Assembly (NCBI GenBank): GCA_900239685.1
Contig: OENT01000351.1
Span: forward strand, 1-64,000
Direction: 5' to 3'
DNA length: 64,000 nt
From: Rotaria macrura
Taxonomy: Eukaryota; Rotifera; Eurotatoria; Philodinida; Philodinidae
Shown here one piece after another: positions 37,104 through 50,700 of the stretch. The notes beneath the pieces were generated by a model. The model had not been told where the DNA came from. It did no database searches and saw nothing but the letters and a program-made list of their open reading frames with translations. The position numbers were made by a program, and so were the translations under genes. The stretch's first letter is position 1, and each line of letters opens with the position of its first letter.

Positions 37104-39307
37104 TCGGTATTTTATGCTATTATACAGTCACTGTATATCTAAAATGTCGGCACAATATTTTTCTAGACTAATCAAGTTCAGAAAGAAAAAGAAAGGAGTT
37201 TATGGTATGTAATTTTAAGTATTGATTCATTTCTCGAAATGAAATTTTCGAAAACTATTTGGTTTAAAAAACGAATCGGTTTGTCTAATCGAAGACGAAT
37301 AATTTTTTCCCGTCTATACAGGATCCTACCTAAATTGAGCTGATCCATCGAAATTACTGTGATAAATATTATGTTTTCAAGTCATTTTAAAAAAGTGAAA
37401 ATGACTTTTAAAAAGTGCAGCTTTACAAATTCCTTGTGACCAATCAGTTGCGTCTCTTTTTTCTATCGTTGCACATACATACTTGAATTCGATTTAATGC
37501 TCTCGCAAATGTGAACGACATACAAAGAATAATAAACAAAATTTTCAATTAACATGCCAAAATGACGGCTGCTGTTGATTTATAAACTGTGTAAATAGTC
37601 TGTTGAGAAAAAAATCTGATTAAGTAAATTATCAAGTATCAAATGATGCACAACTTCAGTCATTATTCGGAACGAAAAACGTAACTTTTTTGTTCGTTTG
37701 ATTTATATAAACCAGATGCCAATGGCAACAGAGAGGAGAATTTAACTGGGAAGTAAAAAAAAATGATCTGACAATATAGAATACGTTGTTGTTTCCTTTT
37801 GTTAATATTGTGAAGAAAAAAGAAGGTGGTCAAGGTATTTCCGTTATTTTCAACATTCGCAATCAAGAACTGAAGTCGAATCTAAATGATTAGTATTTCC
37901 ATCCTATTGAAATGTTAATATATTTCATTGAGTCACTAGTAAATGTCCTTAAAAATTTTTAATCGATTCAGCATTAGGTCACAATCTCTTTTCAATAAAT
38001 TTAAAAGAAAAGAAGTTTCATATATGCTCTATCATGTTGAAATTTGCTAGCATGACTTTGATACAAAATGTCCACAGATTCATTAAATAGTATAAAATAT
38101 TCAATGGTCTGTGCTAGGATTTGTTAATTTGTTTTGAAGTATTAACCATATATTTAGTATACAATTTAATAATGCAAAAAATGAGCGCACGCTTGTCTGA
38201 CGCATAGTTAATCAAATTATTTGAACAAATGTTTCGCAACATTCTATTAACTCAAAATGACTTTCAGTCACTATCGATCGACATAAATCTCCATGTTGAA
38301 AACTGAACAGTAAACAACTAGTAATCAAATAATACAAACATGGAATACCAGAGAATCCTCAGAGGGAAAAATAGAGTTCTACAAATTAAAGTTTGTTTGA
38401 AATAATCTAATATAAATTATTCTTCTTAGTTATCGTTATTCACTTTTGGAACTTGATTTTTTTATCAATACGTTTCAGACGCATCATGAAAGCACTATTT
38501 ATCATGTTAAACATTTTTTCATAACTTGTGGATCTTTCTTACTACGTGTGCACCAGTCCCACTTAACTGGGTACCCAGTCAGATTAGGTATTTATTCAAT
38601 TCAACTTATTGTCAAGATTAAATAATATAATGTATTAATATAATGAAGTTACTAACTATTGATTGAACCATACATAATTTAAATAGATAAACAATCGGGT
38701 TGGCACCTAGTGACTTAGATCTCCGTGCTACTTAGTGCACTCCTAACTCTATGTACCTTATAAAGACTTACAAATGGTACTCCTATTTATTTGATAATGA
38801 ATTTGGGGATATAGACAGTAGACACCCACCCTCCAGTTCTGTACTGGCACTGCTGCATACCTATTTCTTACGGATCTGTCCGTTACAAAATATCTCCACC
38901 AAGAAAAAACAAATTCTTAATAAAAACTAAGAAAATGATGGATTACTTGGTGTATATAGATTATTTTTTAATTCAAGGTCTAAAAATATTTGAATATGCT
39001 TGATCATTTTTTTACTTGCTAAAACAACAAAAGAATACAAAAAAAATGTGAATGTTCTTTATGAACACGTTTAGTTTTTTATACCAGCCTAGAAGTTTGA
39101 TAAAAGCTATATTTTACTTTTAACTCAAATACATGCATATGTTCGCAAATAAAACGTCTATTTGTGGAAGCAATGAGCTTTCCTCATTCATTAATTACAA
39201 AGTCTACTTACTTCTAGTATTTACTCAGGTAGCTTTTAGCAATATGGAGTGACATATTTATAAGTCAAATCTAGCCTATATTATTGTCAGTAGACCGGGT
39301 TGACGCG
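37104..39307. other. Divergent-promoter region and intergenic DNA
   Basis: About 2.2 kb between the 5' end of the minus-strand ART/TPR gene and the plus-strand small secreted protein gene. It must hold both promoters. No gene, repeat or motif stands out. Confidence 0.4.
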
Positions 39308-40032
39308 ATGAAACTAGTACTCGGCTTAGCTTTGTGCTTACTAGTAAGTAAGAAACTCTTTTTTTTTCCATAAATAAAAACTGTTGCATATAAACAGATA
39401 TACTACATTCATCTCGTATCAAGTACTACAGACAAATCATCAACCTCGACAAAGTCCACTAGTGCATCAACGAAACAAAAAGATAAAACATCAACGAAAA
39501 CTACAAGTAGTAATACTCCCAAAAGCAAAGAACTTCATAAGAATACGAATGATCCAGTAAATACAAAAGACAAGAATAAAGTACATAAGAAAGATCCTGG
39601 TGTCCGAGATTCACCAACAAAAGGAAAAAAAACACCAAACAGTGAGAATACTAAATAATTCTTTTCTTCTTGAATCTACTTGAATTTTTATCTCTATTCA
39701 CTCACGTAGTACGAACCCCTTTCGATAAAGTTCTTGAAAAATTATCAAACTGTGCATCTTCATCACCGACAATTGTCGATGTAATGCAAGAGAATCTTCA
39801 AGAACTTCAAACAGATGAAAAATATACACCACTTTTTAATGCAGCACCTCATACAGCTGCATTTTTAAATAGAAGAACACATGATTCTACGAAATTTATC
39901 GGCGGATTACGTCAAGCTCTCAATGCTGATTGGTCAAATCCAACATGGAAATCGTGGAATGAAATCGATACACTATTTCGACCACTTAAACAACAATTTG
40001 TATATGCTATGATGAGATTTAATTGTACTTAA
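39308..40032 (+). CDS. Small Thr/Ser/Lys-rich secreted or anchored protein
   Basis: Three exons keep frame: 39308-39343, 39398-39641, 39710-40032 (introns 54 and 68 bp, GT-AG), giving 200 aa. The start MKLVLGLALCLL continues across the first intron into IYYIHLVSS, a signal peptide or signal anchor. Residues about 22-92 are low in complexity: repeats of STK, TSTK, KDK and NTKDKNK, highly basic and likely disordered or O-glycosylated. The last 105 residues form a compact-looking domain with two Cys (one near the start, the final pair FNCT at the end). The domain is not recognised. An AATAAA lies 12 bp after the stop (40044). The gene structure is convincing, the function unknown. Confidence 0.75.
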
Positions 40033-40888
40033 AAATACTAAGGAATAAATGAATGTAATGCTATTCCTCGTTCTATGTATTTTATTTGCCTTGATAGGCA
40101 AGAAACTAGATGAACTGTGTAGAGCTATTCTCGCGGTACGATTGAAAATAATATCATCACGTGAGATTTGATCGGTTCCATTTAACAACCATATTGAATC
40201 GACGAAAATAAATTTTGAGTTACAACTTATCACATAATTTTCATTTCGAAGTTCACCATGATTGAATTATAGTCTTATAAGAATCTAAGAAATTTAAATT
40301 TTGTATGGTACTTATATTAAACTGAGGGCATAACAAAAAGTACGAAATTCGTACGATTATAAATCAAAATGCTATTGGTTGTCTAGGCCCAGAGTTTGAT
40401 TGTCACTATTAGGAACGATGGGTTATTCTAGTTCTACTCGTAAAAATATTTTTCCATATAGATTAAATTCGCGTCTCGTTGAATTAAACAAATAAAATTA
40501 TAGCCGTGTACTTTAAAACTTCAGTCGTTATAATTAATCCCACCATATAAGAAGGCTCATGGTCTTCTGTGATTCGAATCGAGTGGAAAGCGCACTAAAA
40601 GCAACTCCTAGGCAACTCTCGTGTTCAAAACCACAAGAGAGTTATTTGAAAAGTTGAATCAGTTTTTTATTGCGAAAAATGTGGAAGAACAACATTTAGT
40701 GACATCACTGTATAGTTGGCTAATTGCACGAGTACTCTGTACTCTTTGGTGACCCGATCTTGTCTCATTATTGATTGTTTCGATCTTAGAGGTGAAATAT
40801 ATATATATATATTTTAATGAAAGTTAAGAAAACAACAAAAGATACATCTCGCGATTACAATAACAAAGATATTTTATTTAAATAAATA
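40033..40888. other. Intergenic DNA between convergent genes
   Basis: It contains the 3' ends of the small secreted protein gene (+) and the RarA-C/kinase-like gene (-). A short (AT)n tract lies at about 40797-40812. No gene seen. Confidence 0.5.
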
Positions 40889-43073
40889 TTAGTTCTTTTT
40901 TAAAATACAGTTTGCAAACTTTTCAATATTTTTATTCATGCTTTCAATATCGATTTTCAACGAAGTTGATAATGTCTTTGCTAATTCATCTGATGAATCA
41001 ATTTTATGTTTGAATATAACGATTGAGTTCATATATGGTCCGTAAAGATCTTTTTGCCGTTTAGATACTTTACTCATAATCATTGCTAAAGGATCATTAG
41101 TTGCCTTTGATTTTTCTGATCGAATTTCTTCAAAATCGATTCCACACACTCCTTGATTATTATCTCGTCGTACAAGTATATTCCATGTTCCTGAATCCCC
41201 AATATTGAGAATATATCGTAAATATAGATGTTGTAAACATGCTTGAAAAATATACTTTTTGTCATCGTAAAAATTGGCTTCATCTTTTTCTAATTCAATA
41301 AGACGATTAATATGTGAACCACGTCGTAGTACTTTAACATTAGCTTCAATTTTCGTCGTTACAGTTTCGTGATCATTTTCTGAAATAGATGAATTTCCTA
41401 AAGATTTTTGTTTTAAATAATATTCATTAGTATTATCAATTTTAATCACAGAATGCCAATCTATAATAGATCGATATTGATCTGAGATATTTAAATGCTG
41501 TTCAAGTGCAAGTAAAGCACGCGTAAAATATAGATTATATAGTAATTTCTTTCTATCTCCTTGCGAATTTGCTAAATAAGGACCTTTATAGATATAGTCC
41601 GATGAGATAAAGACGGCTTTTTTATGAGTACTTGTTCGACGTTGACCATGAGCAAGTGTGAATAGTTCTTCAGTAACAAACGATATTGATTTGATATCAA
41701 GATGATAATTTAAACGAATTATTTCGTCGTCAAGTTCGCCATTTATTATTTGTTCTTCACGATTTAACTAAATACCAAGTATTTTAATTTAATTTCAAAT
41801 AATTAGCTTTATCTTACTTTAATTTTCTTTTTCGTCGTACTTTTTTCTTCTTGGTTGTCATTTATCTTTCTTTTCGTTTGATTTTTCTTTTCCTTTTTTT
41901 CTTCTTCATCATTGTCCATCATAATTTTGAATTCATTATACATTTGTCGATATTTATCAATAAATAATTCTTTACATTCATTGGCGACTTGAGCACCTTC
42001 AAGAGCAAAGTCACTTCGTGATGTTGCTGCACCTGTATGCCGATCGAATACATAGGAATCTAATTCTATTTTTGTTTGTGCATTTAAATGATCTTTATAC
42101 AATTGATCAATACTAATATCCAATGAATCATTGATTTGTTGATCTACTTCTCGAATCGTATTCTCATAAATAACAAATGCCATAGCATGATATAAATATA
42201 AATAATGTTCTTTATGTTTTAATGTTTTATAAAAGAAAGCGAGAGCACGAGTACTAGCTGGAAATGGCGATGTACGTATAAGATATGGCCATAATTGTTG
42301 CTTAATCCATGATTGATCGTTTCTATTGAATAGAACTGACAGATAAGCAAATGCTAGTTCGGATTTCTTTGAAAGATGTTCGATAATCAGTTCACACAAT
42401 TCTCGTTTCTTGAAAACATTATTTTCAAGAGAATATAAATGAAAATCATATGCAAATCGAAAAAAGCTAAACAATAACAACTGACCTTTTTGCCATGACA
42501 CTCACCATACAAAATTTTAATCACCTGATTCATTTCAAATTTTTCTAACAAATTACGATGTAACTTATCAGTGTTCATAGGACATTCAGGTAAATTATAA
42601 ACTGTTTTTATATCACTTAACAATCGAATTCGTTTTATATTTTCATTAGCTAAACAATAATATATTTGAAGTAATATTTTTCGGCTTGATATCTCTCGAC
42701 GATGTTTAATCCATTGTAAGTATAAATTATACATTATACTCGGTAATTGACTATTACATGGACCTACATCTTCACTCATCATGGCTATCAAACGATTTAT
42801 CATATTTGAACGAAGACGAACTGAATTTTGTTGGATTTGTTTTAGTGTTAATTTTATAGTCGGATGAAGATCTGGTTTTGTTTCAAGATAAGAAAAAAGA
42901 TCCAATTCAATAAGACACCATACACCTTTGGGGCAAAACATTGCCCGACGAGCATATTTTTGTATGGCACTTTTTAATGTTCGAGTATCGACATTGTGAA
43001 AACTTCGTTCACGATGAAGAATAATACACATCGAACCAATGTCTTCAGTTTTCTCTTTTACTTCTTCCGACAT
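40889..43073 (-). CDS. Unusual protein: RarA/MgsA-C-like plus PI-kinase-like regions
   Basis: Minus-strand exons 43073-42511, 42466-41818 and 41767-40889 give 696 aa; ATG 43073 is the first in frame. Residues about 34-108 (SAIQKYARR, GVWCLIELDLF, NMINRLIAMMSEDVG) follow the pattern of the C-terminal helical domain of RarA/MgsA/WRNIP1 (SALHKS.R, A.YWLARML, RRLVR.ASEDIG), but no AAA+ ATPase precedes it. Residues about 370-404 are a Glu/Lys-rich segment with a nuclear-signal look (KKNQTKRK). Exon 3 has SSDYIYKGPY (about 458-468), then ILNIGDSGTWNILV (about 591-604) and GIDFEEIR (613-620), which mimic the GDRH..NI / HIDFG catalytic and metal loops of PI3/4-kinase-like enzymes. I recall such layouts from large DNA viruses and protists, which would hint at transfer, but cannot verify this. 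The first intron is 44 bp (GTATGG...TTTAG); a 20 bp alternative would also keep frame. Confidence 0.72.
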
Positions 43074-46000
43074 AATGCACAATGTGAATGACAGCAAAGC
43101 ACGACAATCAATCGAATAATATACTTCCGTAAGCCGTTATGAAATTACTATTTCACAATTACACAGAGAATGGTGAAGTCATTTTGCTTTCCTCATACAT
43201 ACAGCACGAGTGCCTATCAGCTCGCGTCATAGAAACAGAAAAACAGTGACGCATAGACTCAAAAGAAAGCCATAGAGTTATTTATTTTTCTTTTTGTGAA
43301 TAAAATAATGTGTCTCCTTGAATATGAGATACTGATTGATTACGAAGATATCGATCAGTCATTTTTTATACGAATGTGACTGTTCAAGTCAAAAAAACAG
43401 ATTGCCATGAATAGCTTTTCGTTCTTTATTTTGCATAATATTTGATAAATCACATAATTTCTTTACATCTACTTTATAGAAGAAATGTTGTTGATCTTTT
43501 ACTTCTCTTCAAAAGATATACTTTTGATATATTATTCATTGATTTTTTTACAAAGGCTAAAAAAACAAAATCTTCTATATTACTACCAATGAACGAGTGA
43601 ACATTGCAATATCGATGTATACACATGGTTGTTGATTCTTCTCGACTAGTCCTCAAATATTCGATTGAATCAAGTATGCAGAACCATTGTATCACACGTT
43701 AGCAGTCATGACTTAGTCGCTCAACACACAATGATTGTTCTAAACTATTATCTGAGCCATAGAAGTTGTTATCTCTAACATGAAAAAGTAGTACGATTGA
43801 AGTCTTCTTGAAACAATGCCATGTCTACTTATGAAAGTAGAAATGGATAAATGATGTCTATTAGAAAAGGGACAGTTGTTCCCGTTTATGCAGTAGTGAC
43901 TCTTCAGACATTTATGTAAAAATTAAACTAGAGTTATTTTGAGAGGACCAATCCCCTTAGTGGTGTTGATAGCCCAAAAATGACAATGAGTACAACAATA
44001 GAGTATACTAAGGGATAGCAACAGTGATCGAAATAAGATAACGCAGAGAGACAAATGAAAAAACATTGATATATTTTAAGACTATTCTTTTCATGTTTCA
44101 GTTAGTGTTCTAAGTTTCTGAAGGAGTGATCAAGAAGGTCGAAAGACAGACAATAGACAACGAAACGGTCGAGAGAAAATGAACTGAGAAATAAATAGAA
44201 TAAAATAATGCAAACCTTTTTCTGGAATCAAGCCGTCTATGTGAAGTCGCATACAACATATCAAAGGTGGTGAGGCCATTTGCAAGAGAAAGAGATACGA
44301 TTCCCTTGCTTGGTCTACCAATAGTAGGTTTTGTGATTTGGTTTCTGAAAAATAATACACTTGTACGCTGTTTCATAGTACTTGTGTGCAATAAACAACA
44401 ATCTAACATTTCTTTCGGAAAAAGTTGAACATTGTTCATTCTTTTTATTGGTGGTTGAAAATATACAAAAGATCGATGGTAAAGTGTGCAGAAGTGAGTT
44501 CATGTGTATGTTCGAAAAACCTGCATCGTCAAGTTGAAGAAAGTTAAAAATGTTTAATGGATGGATTTGAGTATTGAATATGAATTTCTCACCAAGGTCG
44601 ACAAATCTTGAAGCAAGATGCCGTGAATTTCCGGTAGTAAAACACAGGGAAATGCATGGAATTCGATGCAGAAATCCGGCTGCGGGTTTTGTCACTTTCT
44701 GGTTCGAACCGGACTAATTCAGTCACCGAATCCGTCTATCTGATTCTTACTACCAAGTTTCTAGCATTTGCGTTGTGCGCCTGTGGAATCTATCCCGTAC
44801 TTCTAAATTCCGGTAGTTTCATGAGTTGAGTATCGATCATACTTTGATTTGACGATGTCAACTGTATAAGAAATCCCAGATGTTTGAATGGCTTTTGTCA
44901 CTGAATAGATTACTCTAAGTAAAAAATACGAATGTTTGGAACTTAAACTGTTTTGTGGTGAATGAAAAATTCTGCTTTCTTGGTATTGACCGGTTAATGA
45001 TTTGCTTCCACTTGCTTCGTGTATTCCAGATAAATTAATGGAAAAAATATACCAAAACTATAATTCATCAACATTTAGATGAATTTCATTTTGACAATCA
45101 AAAGTAGTCTGTTTATTCTAATGGTTAAAAATGAAATCTTTATGTTCAAAGCATGATAGTTACGAGACACCTCTGGATATATGAATTTGTCTGCATAATT
45201 ATTCTTGATATTCAACAATAGTTATCAGTTGATTATCAAAAATAAATAAGCGTGACGGAAATTGAGTTGGTATAACGTTAAAATCAAGCATTGATGCTAC
45301 AAAATGTCAAATGCTCGTAGAAAGTCGATTCATACGATCAAAGAGCATGATTGACTTTTTAATGATTGTACTAGTAATTCCATACGATAATAGGCTCTTG
45401 TTTAGTGTAGACATGTGACGTTTTGATATTGATTACTGAGGAGTTAGAATGATGTTCGATTTTAGCCATTTGTCAAATTTTAGAAGCAGTAATCTTTCAT
45501 CTATTTTGCTAGATACAGGACTGATTGATTATGGGTATCAGTTGGTTTTTTTGTTGTGACAGAAATATCTGCTTTATTGAGATATATATGGGTCTGACCA
45601 ACTTTCAAGTCTTATGCCAATAAGCACATCTGAAAATGGAATTCTGTACCAAGATTATATTTGAGTGATCGTATTATGGTATGAGTCTAGAAATTGTTTT
45701 CGATGTCATCGAAACACGAAGCATTCGAACTACTGATTTGTGTAATGGCTGTCTTGAGATCATGAATGGTGAATTAAGATCAGAATTTTCACAAGTGCGT
45801 TCAATATCATCTTCGGTAGAGTTCAATAATTTACTCCATACATTCGGGACGCTAATATATCACTCGTATTACTAATATACATAACTTAGAAGCAGTAAAT
45901 CAATACTTGAAATGTTCATGTAAATAATAAACGATTTCTTCAAGTAGCTTTGTATATATCATCAGTTTCTGTAAGTAGTTGAACAGACATTTGATTTCTT

Positions 46001-46740
46001 CTTATTGATAAATTGAACAGTTTGCCAGAGTCGTTTTTGACTAGGGGATTCAACTTTACTAATGAAATTCATTCAATTGTTTTTTCAAAAAGATTTGAGT
46101 TCTAGCTGAACTAATTTTTTTCATGATCGTAGCCATGTCTTATTCTATTCTAGTCTGTTATTTTTGTTTTTATTTTGCAGGTATTGCTTGTGTGTGAGCA
46201 TTGAACGTATTGAGGGAAAAATTGTTGATCTTATGCTTATTTTGTTGCATGGTATACTATTATTCGTTCAAAGAGAAGATAATAGGGAGAGAAGAATGAA
46301 TAGAGTCATGTACAAGATGAGTGTAATGCGAATGCGATGGTGTATCAGCAAAATAAAAACACGTCGGCTCGTGATCGATGCAGACAAGACAACTCACCAT
46401 GCATTAATTAATACTTATCAATGAAAAATGAGAGAAGGCATAAAAAAATCGATTAGTCACTACTCTTGCGCATTTACTTTGATTGAAGCAAAACTCGCTC
46501 CTTTTTCACGAGAAATGCTTCAACGTAAGGAGAAATGAAAATAATTACAAACAAATATCTGTTATTATTCATTTTTCTTCCAAGTAAATTTTGATGCAAG
46601 GACTTATTTTTCTATAAATTCGAACTAATCCTATCAAAATAAGTTGCTATAGTTTTGCTAGTTTTTCGAAAAGCTGTATTGGCTTGAAAAATAATCTAGC
46701 TCTTTTTCGATAACTTAAGTAATCGAAAAAAATTTAATGA
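43074..46740. other. Long gene-poor interval
   Basis: About 3.7 kb with only short ORFs (44110-44695 minus, 45681-45875 plus, 46164-46424 plus), none with a recognised domain. The stretch around 44620-44720 has TTCCGG and CCGGACT words like those in the 31-34 kb repeats, so it may hold repeat debris. Confidence 0.4.
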
Positions 46741-46754
46741 GATATGGAGAAAAC

Positions 46755-46915
46755 GGTATAAACCCTTTCCGACAATTGTACTTTCTGCAAATTCCTTTCT
46801 GCCAATTCAACAAATTGACAGAGCGTCACAAAATTTCTGCCAATCGGCATAAGTGTGTTGTAATTGGCAGCGTGTCTTATGATTTTCTGCCAATTGGCAG
46901 CAATGGCTATGAAAC
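46755..46915. repeat. Iterated CTGCCAATTGGCAG motif, left cluster
   Basis: The palindromic word TGCCAATTGGCA and partial copies (CTGCCAATTC, CTGCCAATCGGCA, AATTGGCAGC) recur about eight times in 160 bp. A second cluster in the opposite orientation lies at 47640-47750, so the two may be arms of one old element of about 1 kb. Confidence 0.65.
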
Positions 46916-47011
46916 TATAAACTCGAATTTCGAAATTAACCAGAAAAAATATTTTCGCCCAAACTTAAAAATATTTTTTTATTCTGTTATGGTTTATAAG
47001 TTGTCGCTTCC

Positions 47012-47233
47012 TTGGAAATCAAAATCAATCAAAATACATATTTAAAAAAATTGTCTGAAGTAAACATACATGATTTTTTTAACAAGAAAAATTCGTTTGA
47101 AAAGAAAATCTTTGTTGTTGTTCTTGCTTTTTATGTTTTAGTTGCAGGCATCTTCTTCTTTGGTGGCGTTGTTGTTGGACATACTGTAGCTGCGTTAGGA
47201 GTAGAGAGTGAAGCGAAGCCCAGTCGAGTATAG
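47012..47233 (+). CDS. Doubtful small ORF with one hydrophobic segment
   Basis: A 73-codon frame lies between two clusters of the TGCCAATTGGCA motif and has one hydrophobic stretch (IFVVVLAFYVLVAGIFFFGG). There is no homology clue, no splice context and no polyadenylation site of note. It may be chance. Confidence 0.15.
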   Translation: MEIKINQNTYLKKLSEVNIHDFFNKKNSFEKKIFVVVLAFYVLVAGIFFFGGVVVGHTVAALGVESEAKPSRV

Positions 47234-47637
47234 TAGTAGATAAGAGAGATAAAGCACATATAATGACCTTTACGGATGAAATGAAAAATAAAAATGATGT
47301 GAAAATGTGATAAATAGCCCAATAGTTATACATTGCAATAAGTCGGACTGTACATGAATACAATTTAGTTCAGTAAGTTGGCATTTCAGAAAGAGAATGT
47401 CGGTCAGTTAATTCAACAAACTAAATCAGTTAGACCAATAGAAACACGAAAAATCGAAAAGAGAAAACGAAAGAGGTAACGATAAAATAGAGTGATTCAA
47501 TGCCTCATAGTCATTTGAAAAGATAAAATCAGTCGTATTCAATCAAGTTTCTTCTTTCATATTTCCATATTATAACCGAGCGACATCATTTACATATAGC
47601 AATAATATTAACTTAAGTAATCCGTAAGTTCCCATGG

Positions 47638-47750
47638 GCGATTTTTTGCCAATTGGCAGCGATGTCTTTGACATACTACTAATTGGCAAAAATTACAATA
47701 GTTGGCAGAACGTAACTGGCAGAAAGGGGAATTGACAGAGTGACATAGAT
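47638..47750. repeat. Iterated CTGCCAATTGGCAG motif, right cluster
   Basis: It contains TTGCCAATTGGCAGCG, AATTGGCAAAAATT, TTGGCAGAACG and CTGGCAGAAAG, the same word family as 46755-46915, and GAGAAAACGGT occurs beside both clusters. Confidence 0.6.
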
Positions 47751-50700
47751 CCAGAGAAAACGGTTGTTTCATGTAGCCAACATTGTTTCCTTGAAGAATG
47801 TTATGATTGAATTGAAGTAGTTGGTTTTGACCGTGGCTGACTTGGGGGCAAAAACGTCACATCAGGAACCACACCCACATCTATACACCTTAATCTATTT
47901 CTTTCCAATAAATTTTGTTCTATGGCAATATCTATAGTTTAGAAACATTCGCCCCAAGAGATGAGACAGGATTACTAGAGCACTAGTAATATACACAATA
48001 TTATTCTTTGAATGCAACAAGATATTCGCCTGAATACCTATGAATTGTTGTAGGAGTGCGTGGATACATTTTGACTTTCTGAAGTACTATCCAATAAATA
48101 TATAAAACCGAAATTATGTGTGAAGTCTCTTTAGAATCAGGTCTAAGAGGTTTCTTGAAACTATATCTTCAAAAGACTACTTTATGGGAATAATCAAACT
48201 ATAATCGTTGCTTTTTAGAAAAACATATCTGTATTAGTATCAATAGGATTTTGCTCATCTTAAATAAAAGTATGGGCAAGTGTTTTCCAGTTTTTTAAAA
48301 CTAATTGGAGTTATGATTATAGATAAGGATTTGAATAAAATATTGACAATGGCTGTACCAAGAGTCGAAACCTGTATTTAAAATTTAAAAAAACGTTATA
48401 TGATTCATAGCAACAAGGATAGGTATTCAATAGTGACTATTATCAACATTGACAAAATGATATCCAAACATTTTCTTTACGCCGAGTTTTGCATTCATTG
48501 AGTTTTATTTGACGATGATTAGTTTTTCAACTGAGCTGAGCACAAACATTACACAATAACAGTAAGAATATGTTTCTAGCTTCTTGAGTGACAAGCTTAT
48601 TATGTTGAAGGCAAACAGAGCACAAGAATTATGTTGAATTCTGTCTTATTCATTATAACAGCTGTTGAGCGAACGGTTCTATCAATGCTTAGCTTGATAA
48701 GCAATGCAATGCAGTAACAAGTATACAGCTGAAAGAGGATGACAGAACGCACAAAATAATGGTTATCTAATCTTGCGCTCCAATTGCACAGAATGCTGAA
48801 ATTGCCGATAAGCAAGAAGGCATCAGCAATAATTTTTAAATTACTGAAGCACTCAGCCGTAAAAAATATTGGTATTAATTTTCTTTAGGTTTCATTTTGG
48901 ATTGTTTTTCCAAATCGATTAGGTAAGTGTACTGAAGCACACGCATATAAAAATATTTTTTAATATAAGGATAGACGACTTTTTATAGTTTTCTAGAATA
49001 AAAACCTCTCATGTAAAATCGTTGGTCAATTTAACAAAACCGTGGGACGTGAGAGTTTGTTTAAAATCTCAGGAAAAGATTTTACTTTTTTTAACTTTAA
49101 AAACGCGTTAATGGTGCATGAAATTAATGTGTTCAAACATGTTTTTATATTCTAACGCACTATTATTTGGTAGAGAGAGTATCTTTTCAACGCTCGTTGC
49201 ATGTTAAGAACACCACTGAATAACCTTGAAATATTTCCCTCTTCGAAATTTGTTTTTCATATAGACACCGCAAAAGACCGTACGGTTTTACATAAGTTCA
49301 ACTACTAGATTTAGACTTTTATTTTCTCTTTTATATAAAAAATTGAACACTGATGAACCTTAAATCCCAGTTCACAGCAATGTCACTTCGGCTGATGGAC
49401 AGCGGTCGGTTCGCCTCGATCCGATCTAGGATTCCAGAGTGACCATTATAAACACTAGTTTTTCGAAATTTACTTGTCTGAATATTTTTCCGCTATTTTG
49501 TTTTTCAAAATAATCACCATAGAGACGTTTATTGACCCATACCAATCTATTTTTATGGTTTCAATGACTATTTCCATGAAGAAACATGAATTAGAATAAT
49601 TCTATTCAGTTAATATTCATCGAAAAATATCGAATATATTTTATTAAATCACTGCAATGTCAAATTATAGTATGGAAACAAATGAAATCACTGTTTGCCA
49701 TTGTAATTTGTTACATAATTGGCATCATTTTGTATTATTTATACAATATCCTGCGCAAAGAAAAAAGAAATAACAATGCACAACGATTGAAAAACTTAGA
49801 GTGAACCTGCAGTCGATTGAAAATTTCTATGTCTGATTCATATTTCATTAGAATGAAAAGTTAGTACAGAATTAGTAGTTCTCTGAAATTTGATGTCCAT
49901 CAATGGTTTACAAAAGAGAGAAAACCTACAGAAACATATAGTGAGGAATAAACTTTTAATGCAGTTGTTACATAATTAAAACATAAAACATGATGGAATT
50001 GTTGTAACTAGTTTTGGAATCCAAAAGTGAAACCTCATCAGTTAAATGAGAGATCATTATCTGAAGAAGAGCCAACATATCGAAAAACCTTCTAAGCCGC
50101 TTCAATCATCAGACTCTCTGTCCCTAGGTTAGAGGAGCATCGGCATCTTTATATCGATTTTGGAAGCAAGCAGAAAAGGTGAGAATAGTTATCTGGTCAT
50201 TTACTTGAATACTTACTGATAATTATATCTCCAAACAGCACTTCAATAGTGACACTAAAGCCTTCAGTAATATCAGTAGTAATTCAAAAGTATCTAAGAC
50301 TCATTCCTGCATTGTCTTGATTCAATCCGTTCAGCCCGGTGCCAGTATAGAAAAACCTACGCGTTGTAACAATGGTTCGTAGTGGTTATAATTGTTCTAT
50401 TGCTCTGTAGAAATATCTCACATACTTTTTCTTTTATTATATTCATTTTTAGAAGAAAGAATTTCTGGTATTGTATTGAAAATGATCACAGTATGAAACA
50501 TTTTCTTTCTCCCTTAAGGGTGGAGCTTGTTTGTTTAGGTTCTCTTTTCCTTCGATGAAGAAAACTCAGAAAAGGAATCAACAACATCCCATTTATTGTA
50601 TACCACGTTGAGATACTGTTCGAAACTGTTGGAATCTATCTCTGAACAGAACCCAATCGGAAAAAATAAGGATGACGAATATAACTATGCTCATCCCTAG

